A model generated the notes under the pieces. That model was not told the DNA's origin, made no database searches, and saw nothing but the letters and a program-made list of their open reading frames with translations. 64,000 bases of DNA, taken from positions 62,406 to 126,405 of the forward strand of contig NZ_BMJM01000002.1 of assembly GCF_014643455.1 (NCBI RefSeq). Reading direction: 5' to 3'. Shown here piece after piece: positions 27,246-35,557 of this stretch. The stretch's first letter is position 1. Each line of letters begins with the position of its first letter. Origin of the DNA: Sandarakinorhabdus glacialis (lineage in GTDB: Bacteria > Pseudomonadota > Alphaproteobacteria > Sphingomonadales > Sphingomonadaceae). Both the position numbers and the translations under genes were made by a program.

Positions 27246-27276
27246 GTGCCTTTCGCAAACCAGTGCCTTTCGCAAA
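27246..27276 (+). repeat. Short tandem direct repeat in the LysR-pirin intergenic region
   Basis: GTGCCTTTCGCAAA occurs twice, at 27246-27259 and 27263-27276, a 17-base period. The second copy abuts the pirin ribosome site (AAAGGAG). It could be two half-sites for the divergent LysR regulator or a simple duplication. No regulatory claim can be made from sequence alone. Confidence 0.6.
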
Positions 27277-27287
27277 GGAGACCGATC

Positions 27288-27986
27288 ATGATCGAACTTC
27301 GTCCCTTCTCGAGCCTCGGCAGCGCCAACCACGGCTGGCTCGACGCCAAGCACCACTTCAGCTTCGCCAGCTATCACGACCCCAAGCGCATGAACTGGGG
27401 CTCGCTCAGGGTCTGGAACGACGACATCATCGCGCCGAAATCGGGCTTCCCGGCCCATCCCCACCGCGACATGGAAATCATCACCTATGTCCGCGAAGGC
27501 GCCATCACCCACAAGGACAATCTCGGCAACGAGGGCCGCACCGTCGCCGGCGACGTCCAGGTCATGTCCGCCGGCACCGGCATCGCCCATTCCGAATACA
27601 ACCAGGAGGACGTCGCCGCGCGGATCTTCCAGATCTGGATCGAGCCCAGCCGCACCGGCGAAAAGCCATCCTGGGGCGCCAAGCCCTTCCCCAAAGGCGA
27701 GCGTTCGGGGCAGTTCGTCGTCCTCGCCAGCGGTTTCGCGAACGACGATGACGCCCTGCCGATCCGCACCGATGCGCGCGTCGTCGGCGCCACGCTGAAA
27801 GCCGGCGAGACTGCCGAATACAGCCTCGGCGCTGCCCGCCGCGGCTATCTCGTCCCCGCCACCGGCGCAGTCAAAATCGACGGCCAGCGCATCAACGCCC
27901 GCGACGGCGCCGCCATCACCGACGTCGAGATCCTGCGCGTCACCGCCCTGGAGGACAGCGAAATCGTCCTCGTCGACGCCGCGTAA
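27288..27986 (+). CDS. Pirin-family cupin protein
   Basis: The start ATG 27288 follows AAAGGAG. The protein is a bicupin of 232 residues, close to bacterial pirins. Metal-binding motifs are visible: HPHRDMEIITYV (two His) and SAGTGIAHSEYN (His and Glu) form the usual N-terminal iron site. Bacterial pirins include quercetinases and redox-linked regulators; the activity here is not determined. A divergent LysR gene is the likely regulator. A YceI gene follows after 67 bases. Confidence 0.88.
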   Translation: MIELRPFSSLGSANHGWLDAKHHFSFASYHDPKRMNWGSLRVWNDDIIAPKSGFPAHPHRDMEIITYVREGAITHKDNLGNEGRTVAGDVQVMSAGTGIAHSEYNQEDVAARIFQIWIEPSRTGEKPSWGAKPFPKGERSGQFVVLASGFANDDDALPIRTDARVVGATLKAGETAEYSLGAARRGYLVPATGAVKIDGQRINARDGAAITDVEILRVTALEDSEIVLVDAA

Positions 27987-28053
27987 CACCGCTAACCTGC
28001 ACCGCCGGCTGGACTTTCCAGTCGGCGGCCGCGCTGTTCAAGAAAGCATCGCC

Positions 28054-28665
28054 ATGAAATTCACCGCCCTCGCCGTCGCCCTCGTCCTCGCCGCCCCGCT
28101 TTCGGCCCAGGTCCCGGGCGTCCCCGGCACCAGCAGCCCCGCCACCGTGCAGGCCGGCACCTACAAGGTCGACACGAGCCACACCCTTGTCCGTTTCCAG
28201 GTCAGCCACATGGGCTTCAGCGACTTTTTCGGCACCTTCCCCGGCGCCACCGGCACGCTCAGCCTCGACCCGAAAAACATCGCCGCGGCAAAGCTCGATA
28301 TCTCGGTCCCGGTCGCCACCGTCTCGACGACCAACGCCACGCTCGACGAGGAACTCCGCGGTCCCGAATGGATCGACGCCGGCAAATTTCCCGCCATGCG
28401 CTTCGTCTCGACCAAGATCACCCAGACCGGCCCCAAGACCGCGAAAATTGCCGGCACGATCACCATGCACGGCATCACCAAGCCCCTCGTCCTCGATGCC
28501 AGCTTCGTCGGCGTCGGCACCAACCCGATGTCCAAGACCTACACGACAGGCTTCAACGCCGTCGGCACCCTCAAGCGCAGCGATTTCGGCGTCGCCAAAT
28601 ACGTCCCGCTGATCAGCGACAAGGTCGAAATCACCATCGCCGTCGCCTTCGACAAGACAAAATAG
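28054..28665 (+). CDS. YceI-family periplasmic lipid-binding protein
   Basis: A signal peptide (MKFTALAVALVLAAPLSAQ) precedes the lipocalin-like YceI barrel: YKVDTSHTLVRFQVSHMGFS at the first strand, GTLSLDPKN, PATVSTTNATLDEELRGPEW-like text, and GTITMHGITKPLVLDASF. Family members bind long-chain isoprenoids or similar lipids in the periplasm. The product is 203 residues. It lies downstream of pirin on the same strand, and a palindromic repeat follows at 28686. Confidence 0.9.
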   Translation: MKFTALAVALVLAAPLSAQVPGVPGTSSPATVQAGTYKVDTSHTLVRFQVSHMGFSDFFGTFPGATGTLSLDPKNIAAAKLDISVPVATVSTTNATLDEELRGPEWIDAGKFPAMRFVSTKITQTGPKTAKIAGTITMHGITKPLVLDASFVGVGTNPMSKTYTTGFNAVGTLKRSDFGVAKYVPLISDKVEITIAVAFDKTK

Positions 28666-28685
28666 GAACCGCTGCCACCTTATTT

Positions 28686-28720
28686 CGTCACCCCGGCGAA
28701 GGCCGGGGCCCATCTCCCGC
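28686..28720. repeat. Dispersed palindromic repeat, family 1
   Basis: The core is CCCCGGC-GAAG-GCCGGGG, a perfect 7-base stem with a four-base loop, flanked by CGTCA on the left and CCCATCTCCC on the right. The same unit occurs at 35511-35547, 38645-38677 and, in reverse, 50876-50913. This copy sits 20 bases after the yceI stop and could also act as a weak transcription terminator. Confidence 0.85.
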
Positions 28721-28861
28721 CCGCGCCGGATAATGCCCCCCTCCGCCCGGCGGCCCGCTAAGCCATTCACCGCATACCCCATACCGTCCCCGCCGATTAC
28801 ACGTGCACCGCTCCCACCGCCCCGCTATCCCACCCCGGGACAGCGCACACGGAGAAGCACA

Positions 28862-30496
28862 GTGCTCAGACGCGATTTTCTGGCCATCACCGGCGCCATC
28901 GCCGGCGGCCTCGCCATCCCTTCGGCGTTCGGAAAAGCCATCGCCGCCGAGGACCTTCAGGGCGGCATCGACATCGCCGTCAAGAAACGCCTCGCCGATG
29001 CCGCGCTCGCCGCCGCAACCGGGGCCGGGGCGACCTATTGCGACGTCCGCATCGGGCGTTACCTGCGCCAGTTCGTAGTCACCCGCGAAGCCAATGTCGA
29101 AAACATCGTCAACACTGAATCCACCGGCGTCGGCATCCGCGTCATCGCCAAAGGCGCCTGGGGTTTTGCCGCCACCAACGATCTCAGCACCGATGGCGTC
29201 GCCGCCGCCGCCCGCCAGGCCGCCGCCATCGCCGTGGCCAATTCGCGCAGCCAGACCGCGCCAGTACAACTCGCCCCCGTCAAAGGCGTCGGCGAAGTCA
29301 CGTGGAAAACCCCCATCGTTCGCAACGGCATGACCGTCCCCGTCAAAGACAAGGTCGACATGCTCCTCCAGGTTAACGCCGCGGCCATGGCCGCCGGCGC
29401 CGACTTCTTCAATTCGACGCTGTTCCTCGTCAACGAGCAGAAATACTTCGCCAGCACCGATGGCTCGTACATCGACCAGGACGTCCACCGCATCTGGGCC
29501 CCCTTCACCGCCACCGCGATCGACAAGGCGAGCGGCAAGTTCCGCACCCGCGACGGCCTGTCCTCGCCGATGGGCATGGGGTTCGAATTCCTCGACGCCG
29601 CCCTCTCGGGCAAGTTCGAGATGCCCAACGGCGTCGTCGTTTATGGCAAATCCTACGACATGAAGGCCGATGCCATCGCCGCCGCCAAACAGGCGCGCGC
29701 CAAGCTGACTGCGCCGTCGGTCAAGGCCGGCAAATACGACCTCGTCCTCGATCCGACCCACATTTTCCTGACGATCCACGAGTCGGTCGGCCACGCCCTC
29801 GAGCTCGACCGCGTCCTCGGTTACGAAGCCAATTACGCCGGCACCAGCTTTGCCACCACCGACAAGCGCGACGCCGGTTTCCAGTACGGCTCGGCCAAAG
29901 TGAACTTCACCGCCGACAAGACCGAACCGACCAGCCTCGGCTATGTCGGCTACGACGACGAAGGCGTGAAAACCAAGAAGTGGGACCTGATCAAGGCCGG
30001 CAAGCTCGTCGATTACCAGTCGGTCCGCGACCAGGCCCATATCCTCGGCAAGACCGAATCCGACGGCTGCTGCTATGCCGACAATTGGTCGAGCGTGCAG
30101 TTCCAGCGCATGGCCAATGTCTCGCTCAAGCCCGGCCCCGACAAGCTCAGCGTCGCCCAGATGATCGCCGGCGTCGAGAACGGCGTCTATATCTTCGGCC
30201 GCGGCTCCTACTCGATCGACCAGCAGCGCTACAATGCCCAGTTTGGTGGGCAATTGTTCTACGAGATCAAAAACGGCAAGATCGGCGCCCAGATCGAGGA
30301 CGTCGCCTATCAGATGCGCACCCCCGAATTCTGGAACGCCTGCAGCGCGATCTGCGACGCCAGCGATTATCGGCTGGGGGGCTCGTTCTTCGACGGCAAG
30401 GGCCAGCCCTCGCAGGCATCGGCGGTCAGCCACGGCAGCAGCACGGCGCGCTTCGACGGTATCAACGTCATCAATACTGCGCGGTCACTGGGTTGA
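28862..30496 (+). CDS. TldD-family metallopeptidase with Tat signal (copy 1)
   Basis: TldD proteins are zinc peptidases that pair with TldE/PmbA. The zinc motif HESVGH (HExxxH) starts at residue 306. The GTG start at 28862 has a ribosome site (CGGAGAA) and opens a twin-arginine leader, LRRDFLAITGAIAGGLA, followed by SAFGKAIAAE, so export by Tat is predicted. E. coli TldD is cytosolic, which makes this notable. The C-terminus shows GGSFFDGKGQPSQ, where I recall a zinc-binding Cys in E. coli TldD. The product is 544 residues, the same length as the tandem copy at 30740. Genes for TldE, DUF4159 and MoxR follow. Confidence 0.88.
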   Translation: MLRRDFLAITGAIAGGLAIPSAFGKAIAAEDLQGGIDIAVKKRLADAALAAATGAGATYCDVRIGRYLRQFVVTREANVENIVNTESTGVGIRVIAKGAWGFAATNDLSTDGVAAAARQAAAIAVANSRSQTAPVQLAPVKGVGEVTWKTPIVRNGMTVPVKDKVDMLLQVNAAAMAAGADFFNSTLFLVNEQKYFASTDGSYIDQDVHRIWAPFTATAIDKASGKFRTRDGLSSPMGMGFEFLDAALSGKFEMPNGVVVYGKSYDMKADAIAAAKQARAKLTAPSVKAGKYDLVLDPTHIFLTIHESVGHALELDRVLGYEANYAGTSFATTDKRDAGFQYGSAKVNFTADKTEPTSLGYVGYDDEGVKTKKWDLIKAGKLVDYQSVRDQAHILGKTESDGCCYADNWSSVQFQRMANVSLKPGPDKLSVAQMIAGVENGVYIFGRGSYSIDQQRYNAQFGGQLFYEIKNGKIGAQIEDVAYQMRTPEFWNACSAICDASDYRLGGSFFDGKGQPSQASAVSHGSSTARFDGINVINTARSLG

Positions 30497-30513
30497 GACA
30501 CATGAAAGCCGAT

Positions 30514-30544
30514 CGTCATGTCGAACTTGTTTCGGCATCCATCG
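30514..30544. repeat. Dispersed repeat, family 2
   Basis: A 31-base unit starting CGTCATGTCGAAC and ending GCATCCATCG lies between the two tldD copies. The unit at 41842-41872 matches it at 28 of 31 positions. It resembles an intergenic repeat common in sphingomonad genomes. The rest of this 243-base gap holds no gene that I can support. Confidence 0.75.
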
Positions 30545-30739
30545 CCGCGCCAAACGGACACCAGCCGGCCCACGCCTGCCCGACGCGCCACCGCTTCTCG
30601 GCATTCACCATATTCCCGCTGACAATATGCCCAGAATGACGCATCTTGTAATTGACCCCGCCGTGCGGAGCGGCGATGAACAGCGCACAAAAGGGGCCAG
30701 GGCTTTTGTCCGCTCCCCGGAATCAGGTGGAGAAATGCC

Positions 30740-32374
30740 TTGTTGAGACGTGATTTCCTGGCCATCACCGGCCTTGTCGGCGGCGGCCTCGCGCTGCCCT
30801 CGGCGTTCGGCAAGGTCATCGCCGCCGAGGCGCTCCAGTCCACCCTCGACATCAAGATCAAGAAGCAGCTCGCTGACGCCGCGCTCGCGGCGGCAACCGG
30901 GGCAGGGGCCAGCTATTGCGACGTCCGCGTCGGCCGCTATTTGCGCCAGTTCGTCGTCACCCGCGAAGCCAACGTCCAGAACATCCTCAACACCGAATCC
31001 ACCGGCGTCGGCGTCCGCGTCATCGCCAATGGCGCCTGGGGCTTTGCCGCGACCTACGACCTCAGCGTCGATGCCGTCGCCGCCGCCGCGCGCCAGGCCA
31101 CCGCGATCGCCAAGGCCAATGCCGGCAGCCAGACCGCGCCGGTGCAGCTCGCCCCCAACAAGGGTGTCGGCGAAGTCTCGTGGAAGACGCCGATCGTCAA
31201 GAATTCGATGGAAGTGCCGATCAAGGACAAAGTCGACATGCTGCTCCAGGTCAACGCCGCGGCACTCGCTGCCGGCGCTGACTTCATCAATTCGACGCTG
31301 TTCCTCGTCAACGAGCAGAAGTATTTCGCCAGCACCGATGGCTCCTACATCGACCAGGACGTCCACCGCATCTGGACGCCGATGACCGTCACCGCCATCG
31401 ACAAGACGACCGGCAAGTTCCGCACCCGCGCCGAGCTGTCGGCGCCGATGGGCATGGGCTTCGAATATCTCGACGGCAACAAGGCCGACCAGATGGTGTC
31501 GCCCAACGGCGTCGTCAATTTCAACAAGTCCTACGACATGAAGCAGGACGCCATCGCCGCCGCCAAACAGGCCCGCGCCAAGCTGACCGCGCCCTCGGTC
31601 AAGGCCGGCAAATACGACCTCGTCCTCGATCCGTCGCACACCTGGCTAACCATTCACGAATCGGTCGGCCATCCGCTCGAGCTGGATCGCGTCCTAGGCT
31701 ACGAAGCCAACTATGCCGGCACCAGCTTTGCGACCCTCGACAAGCTCAAGGCGAATTTCCAGTACGGCAGCGACAAGGTCAACATCGTCGCCGACAAGCT
31801 GCAGCCCGGCAGCCTCGGCTATGTCGGCTACGACGACGAGGGCGTGAAGACCAAGAACTGGGACCTGATCAAGGCCGGCAAGCTGGTCGACTACCAGTCG
31901 ATCCGCGACCAGGCGCACATCCTCGGCAAGAAGGAATCGGATGGTTGCTGCTACGCGGACAGCTGGTCGAGCGTGCAGTTCCAGCGCATGGCCAACGTCT
32001 CGCTCGAACCCGGCAAGGCCAAGCTGAGCGTCGCCGACATGGTGGCGAACGTCGAAAACGGCATCTACATCATCGGCGACGGATCGTTCTCGATCGATCA
32101 GCAGCGCTACAACGCCCAGTTCGGCGGGCAGTTGTTCTACGAGATCAAGAACGGCAAGATCGGCGCCCAGATCGAGGACGTCGCCTACCAGATCCGCACG
32201 CCCGAATTCTGGAATGCCTGTTCGGCGGTCTGCGATGCCAGCGACTATCGCATGGGTGGCTCGTTCTTCGACGGCAAGGGCCAGCCGGCCCAGTCATCGG
32301 CCGTCAGCCATGGCTCCAGCACCGCCCGTTTCGACGGCATCAACGTCATCAACACCGCCCGCTCTCTCGGCTGA
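30740..32374 (+). CDS. TldD-family metallopeptidase with Tat signal (copy 2)
   Basis: This is a tandem paralogue of the gene at 28862, with the same length (544 residues), the same HESVGH at residue 306, and long identical blocks such as LRRDFLAITG, SAFGK and AQFGGQLFYEIKNGKIGAQ. The start is TTG 30740 after GGTGGAG. The Tat leader is LRRDFLAITGLVGGGLA. The C-terminal motif SFFDGKGQPAQ lacks the expected Cys, as in copy 1. Divergence outside the blocks suggests an old duplication kept for a second partner or substrate. The tldE gene follows directly. Confidence 0.88.
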   Translation: MLRRDFLAITGLVGGGLALPSAFGKVIAAEALQSTLDIKIKKQLADAALAAATGAGASYCDVRVGRYLRQFVVTREANVQNILNTESTGVGVRVIANGAWGFAATYDLSVDAVAAAARQATAIAKANAGSQTAPVQLAPNKGVGEVSWKTPIVKNSMEVPIKDKVDMLLQVNAAALAAGADFINSTLFLVNEQKYFASTDGSYIDQDVHRIWTPMTVTAIDKTTGKFRTRAELSAPMGMGFEYLDGNKADQMVSPNGVVNFNKSYDMKQDAIAAAKQARAKLTAPSVKAGKYDLVLDPSHTWLTIHESVGHPLELDRVLGYEANYAGTSFATLDKLKANFQYGSDKVNIVADKLQPGSLGYVGYDDEGVKTKNWDLIKAGKLVDYQSIRDQAHILGKKESDGCCYADSWSSVQFQRMANVSLEPGKAKLSVADMVANVENGIYIIGDGSFSIDQQRYNAQFGGQLFYEIKNGKIGAQIEDVAYQIRTPEFWNACSAVCDASDYRMGGSFFDGKGQPAQSSAVSHGSSTARFDGINVINTARSLG

Positions 32375-32381
32375 TCACGAC

Positions 32382-32417
32382 GCAGGAGATAATATGGCGC
32401 AGGAGATAAGAACATGA
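32382..32417 (+). promoter_or_regulatory. Duplicated ribosome site with seven-codon leader ORF coupled to tldE
   Basis: GCAGGAGATAA occurs at 32382-32392 and again at 32399-32409. After the first copy an ATG at 32394 opens a short frame, MAQEIRT, whose TGA at 32415-32417 overlaps the tldE start in ATGA. The second copy is the ribosome site of tldE. Translation of the leader could feed ribosomes into tldE, but simple duplication without function is equally possible. Confidence 0.5.
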
Positions 32418-33751
32418 GCTTTCCCACCGAAGCCGAGATCAAGGCGATCCTGCTCAAGGTCGTCGCGATGTCGAAGGCCGACGAGTGCACCGCCCAGATG
32501 AGCGGCGCCACCGACGGCAACATCCGCTTTGCCCTCAACAACGTCTCGACCAGCGGCATCGTCAGCGACACCGAGCTCGCCGTCCAGGTCGCCTTCGGCA
32601 AGCGCGTCGGCAGCGCCACCATTAACGAATACAGCGACGCCGCGCTCGAACGCGTCGTCCGCCGCGCCGAGGACCTCGCCAAGCTCGCGCCGGAAAATCC
32701 CGAATTCGTCCCCGCCGTCGGCAAGCAGACGTACCGCGCCAGCAACACCTTCAGCGCCGCGACCGCCGCGATCACCCCCGAATACCGCGCCAAGGTTGCG
32801 TCCGACTCGATCGGCCCGTGCAAGGCCGAAAAGCTTATCGCCGCGGGCTTCCTAAGCGACTCCAACGCCTTCGTCGCCTTCGCCAACAGCCGCGGCAACT
32901 ATGGCTATCAGACTTCGACAATGCTCGACTACACCTGCACCGTCCGCACCGAAGACGGCCGCGGTTCGGGCTGGGTCGCCAGCAATGTCCAGGATTCGAC
33001 CAGCTTCAACGCCGCCAACGACATCCGCACGGCGATGCGCAAGGCCAGCGCCTCGGCCGACGCCCGCGCCCTCGAGCCCGGCAAATACACCGTCATCCTC
33101 GAACCCGCTGCCGCTGCCGGCCTGATCACCTTCATGATGCGCTTTTTCGACGCCCGCCAGGCCGACGAAGGCCGCAGCTTCCTGTCGAAAAAGGGCGGCG
33201 GCAACAAGCTCGGCGAGCAGGTCTTCGACCCCCGCGTCAACTTCTCGTCGGACCCGTGGAACCCCGAAGCGCCCGTTGTGCCATGGGACGAAAACTGGCT
33301 GCCGCGCGAAAAGACCTTCCTCGTCGAAGGCGGCAAGATCGCCAACCTCAACTATTCGCGTTTCTGGGCCCAGAAACAGGGCAAGCGCGCCGCCGGCCAG
33401 CCCGGAAACCTGCTGATGTCGGGCGGCACCAAGACCACCGCCGACCTCGTCCGCAGCACTGAAAAGGGCATCCTCGTCACCCGCACCTGGTACATCCGCA
33501 TGGTCGATCCGCAGACCGTGCTGCTCACCGGACTGACCCGCGACGGGACGTTCTTCATCGAAAACGGTCAGATCAAATATCCGCTGAAGAATTTCCGCTT
33601 CAACGAGTCGCCCGTCATCATGCTCAACAACATCGACGAGCTCGGCAAGCCGGTCCGCATGGGCGATGACAATGGCCGCGGCTCGGTCATGATGATCCCG
33701 CCGATGAAGCTGCGCGACTTCACCTTCACATCATTGTCGGACGCCGTCTGA
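32414..33751 (+). CDS. TldE/PmbA-family protein
   Basis: The 445-residue protein matches the TldE/PmbA partner of TldD: a poorly conserved N-terminal domain and a beta-barrel-like C-terminal domain with RNLLMSGG-like GNLLMSGGTKTTADLVRS, EKGILVTRTWYIRMVDPQT and NFRFNESPVIMLNNIDELG. No HExxxH is present, as expected for TldE. Unlike its two TldD neighbours it has no Tat or Sec leader. It might be exported by piggyback with a TldD or stay cytosolic. It follows copy 2 after 39 bases. Confidence 0.85.
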   Translation: MSFPTEAEIKAILLKVVAMSKADECTAQMSGATDGNIRFALNNVSTSGIVSDTELAVQVAFGKRVGSATINEYSDAALERVVRRAEDLAKLAPENPEFVPAVGKQTYRASNTFSAATAAITPEYRAKVASDSIGPCKAEKLIAAGFLSDSNAFVAFANSRGNYGYQTSTMLDYTCTVRTEDGRGSGWVASNVQDSTSFNAANDIRTAMRKASASADARALEPGKYTVILEPAAAAGLITFMMRFFDARQADEGRSFLSKKGGGNKLGEQVFDPRVNFSSDPWNPEAPVVPWDENWLPREKTFLVEGGKIANLNYSRFWAQKQGKRAAGQPGNLLMSGGTKTTADLVRSTEKGILVTRTWYIRMVDPQTVLLTGLTRDGTFFIENGQIKYPLKNFRFNESPVIMLNNIDELGKPVRMGDDNGRGSVMMIPPMKLRDFTFTSLSDAV

Positions 33752-33773
33752 TCGTGGAATACGGGCGCGGCCA

Positions 33774-34463
33774 GTGATCGACCGCGCCCAATTCCTCCGC
33801 CTGCTGGCGGCGACTGTCCTGCTGCCGGCAACCGCGCGCGCCGCAGTGCCTTATGACTTCTGGTTCACCCGGCTGCGCTACAATTCCGGCGACTGGGACG
33901 TCGACCAGCGCATGCCCAACAACGTCCTGACCTCGCTGATCGACTATACCAACCTGCGCGTCGACCCCAAGGAACACATCGTTGCGCTGTCCGACCCGGC
34001 AATGCTCACCGCGCCCTTCTGTTACCTTGCCGGCCACAAGCTCGTCGAGTTCGACCCCGCCGAACGCCGCAATTTCGAGGCGTACATCCGCAACGGCGGC
34101 TTCGTCATGGTCGACGATTGCAACCACGATATCGACGGCCTCTTCGCCAAGTCCTTCGAAGCCGAAATTTCGAAAATCTTCGGCCCTGCCGCCCTCAAGA
34201 AACTTCCGCCCACCCACGCCATCTACCGCAGCTTCTTCAAGTTCGACGCCCCTCCCGCCACCGGTTTCGAGCTCAACGGCTGGGGCGACGACCTCGTCCA
34301 CGACTATCTCAAGGGCATCACCATCGATGGCCGGCTCGGGCTCCTGTACAGCAACAAGGATTACGGCTGCGAATGGGATTACGACTGGAAAAACAAACGC
34401 TTCCTCGCCGAAGACAATACCAAGTTCGCCGTCAACATCATCATGTACGCGCTCAACACCTAG
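33774..34463 (+). CDS. DUF4159 family exported protein
   Basis: A GTG start at 33774 opens a leader (FLRLLAATVLLPATARA) and then the DUF4159 domain: FTRLRYNSGDWDVDQRMPNN, NGGFVMVDDCNHDIDGLFAK, LPPTHAIYRSFF and GIYYYSNKDYG-like LLYSNKDYGCEWDYDWKN. DUF4159 proteins usually lie in MoxR-DUF58 operons. Function is unknown; the fold is related to glutamine-amidotransferase-like domains. The product is 229 residues. Neighbours on both sides are tightly spaced. Confidence 0.83.
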   Translation: MIDRAQFLRLLAATVLLPATARAAVPYDFWFTRLRYNSGDWDVDQRMPNNVLTSLIDYTNLRVDPKEHIVALSDPAMLTAPFCYLAGHKLVEFDPAERRNFEAYIRNGGFVMVDDCNHDIDGLFAKSFEAEISKIFGPAALKKLPPTHAIYRSFFKFDAPPATGFELNGWGDDLVHDYLKGITIDGRLGLLYSNKDYGCEWDYDWKNKRFLAEDNTKFAVNIIMYALNT

Positions 34464-34471
34464 GATCCCCG

Positions 34472-35464
34472 ATGACCGTCTCCGAACCCGAGATCGAGGC
34501 CCGCCTTGCGAAATTGGACGACCTCCGCGCCGCCATCACCCAGGCCATCGTCGGCCAGCAGGACGTCGTCGAACAGCTCCTCATCGGGCTCCTCGCTGGC
34601 GGCCATTGCCTCCTCGAAGGGGTCCCCGGTCTCGGCAAGACGCTCCTGGTCCGCTCACTCGGCCAGGCCCTCGAGCTCGATTTCCGCCGCGTCCAGTTCA
34701 CCCCCGATCTCATGCCCAGCGACATTCTCGGCACCGAACTGCTCGAGGAAGATCACGGCACCGGCAAGCGCCACTTCCGCTTTCAACCAGGCCCCGTCTT
34801 CACCAACCTCCTCCTCGCCGACGAGCTCAACCGCACGCCCCCCAAGACCCAGGCCGCGCTCCTAGAAGCCATGCAGGAAAAAACCGTCAGCTACGGCGGC
34901 GTCACCCACACCCTGCCCAAGCCCTTCTTCGTCCTCGCCACGCAAAACCCCCTCGAACAGGCGGGCACCTACCCGCTCCCCGAAGCCCAGCTCGATCGTT
35001 TCCTGCTTCTAATCCGCGTCGAATACCCGACCGAGGCCGAGGAACACGATATCCTCGTCCAGACAACCGGCAACCGCAGCGCCGCCGTGCCCCAGGTCAT
35101 GCACGCCGAAGACGTGCTGGCGCTGCAGGCCCTGGTCCGCGACGTCCACCTCGGCGCGGAGCTCCTTAACTGGATCACCAAGCTCGTCCGCGCCAGCCGC
35201 CCCGGCCCCGCCGCCCCCGACATCGTCAACAACTACGTCCGCTGGGGCGCCGGCCCCCGCGCCGGGCAATCCCTGGTCCTCGCCGCAAAAGCCCGCGCCC
35301 TCCTCCAGGGCCGCCTCGCCGCCACCCGCGACGATATCGCCGCCCTCGCCGCCCCCGTCATGCGCCACCGCCTCCTCCTCTCCTTCGCCGCCGAAGCCGA
35401 AAACAAATCCCCCGACGACGTCATCGCCGGCCTCCTCCGCGCCGTCCCGCACCTGGCGGGCTAA
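34472..35464 (+). CDS. MoxR-family AAA+ ATPase
   Basis: The P-loop GVPGLGKT lies at residues 50-57 and Walker B (LLLADELNR) follows, with the sensor region LATQNPLEQAGTYPLPEAQLDRF. MoxR ATPases act as chaperones for vWA-domain partners, here probably the DUF58 protein encoded next. The start ATG 34472 is 8 bases after the DUF4159 stop. The product is 330 residues, typical of the family. A palindromic repeat separates it from the DUF58 gene. Confidence 0.92.
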   Translation: MTVSEPEIEARLAKLDDLRAAITQAIVGQQDVVEQLLIGLLAGGHCLLEGVPGLGKTLLVRSLGQALELDFRRVQFTPDLMPSDILGTELLEEDHGTGKRHFRFQPGPVFTNLLLADELNRTPPKTQAALLEAMQEKTVSYGGVTHTLPKPFFVLATQNPLEQAGTYPLPEAQLDRFLLLIRVEYPTEAEEHDILVQTTGNRSAAVPQVMHAEDVLALQALVRDVHLGAELLNWITKLVRASRPGPAAPDIVNNYVRWGAGPRAGQSLVLAAKARALLQGRLAATRDDIAALAAPVMRHRLLLSFAAEAENKSPDDVIAGLLRAVPHLAG

Positions 35465-35490
35465 CCGGATGCCGCTACCACCATCTACTC

Positions 35491-35547
35491 CGTCACCCCG
35501 GCTCCTTCCCCCGTCACCCCGGCGAAGGCCGGGGCCCATCTCCCGCG
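35491..35547. repeat. Dispersed palindromic repeat, family 1, with adjacent partial copy
   Basis: A full unit with the CCCCGGC-GAAG-GCCGGGG core lies at 35511-35547. Before it, at 35491-35510, is a partial copy with CGTCACCCCGGC that loses the right arm. The unit ends just before the DUF58 GTG start at 35558, so it occupies the whole 93-base gap between moxR and the DUF58 gene. Confidence 0.8.
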
Positions 35548-35557
35548 CCCCCCAAAA

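Noticed and set aside
27246-27276. LysR operator
   Set aside because: The direct repeat is real, but it is not an inverted T-N11-A box, so an operator call was not made.
28688-30433. Minus-strand frame opposite the first tldD
   Set aside because: Composition is Gly/Asp/Val-rich with no domain; it mirrors the codon pattern of the tldD gene.
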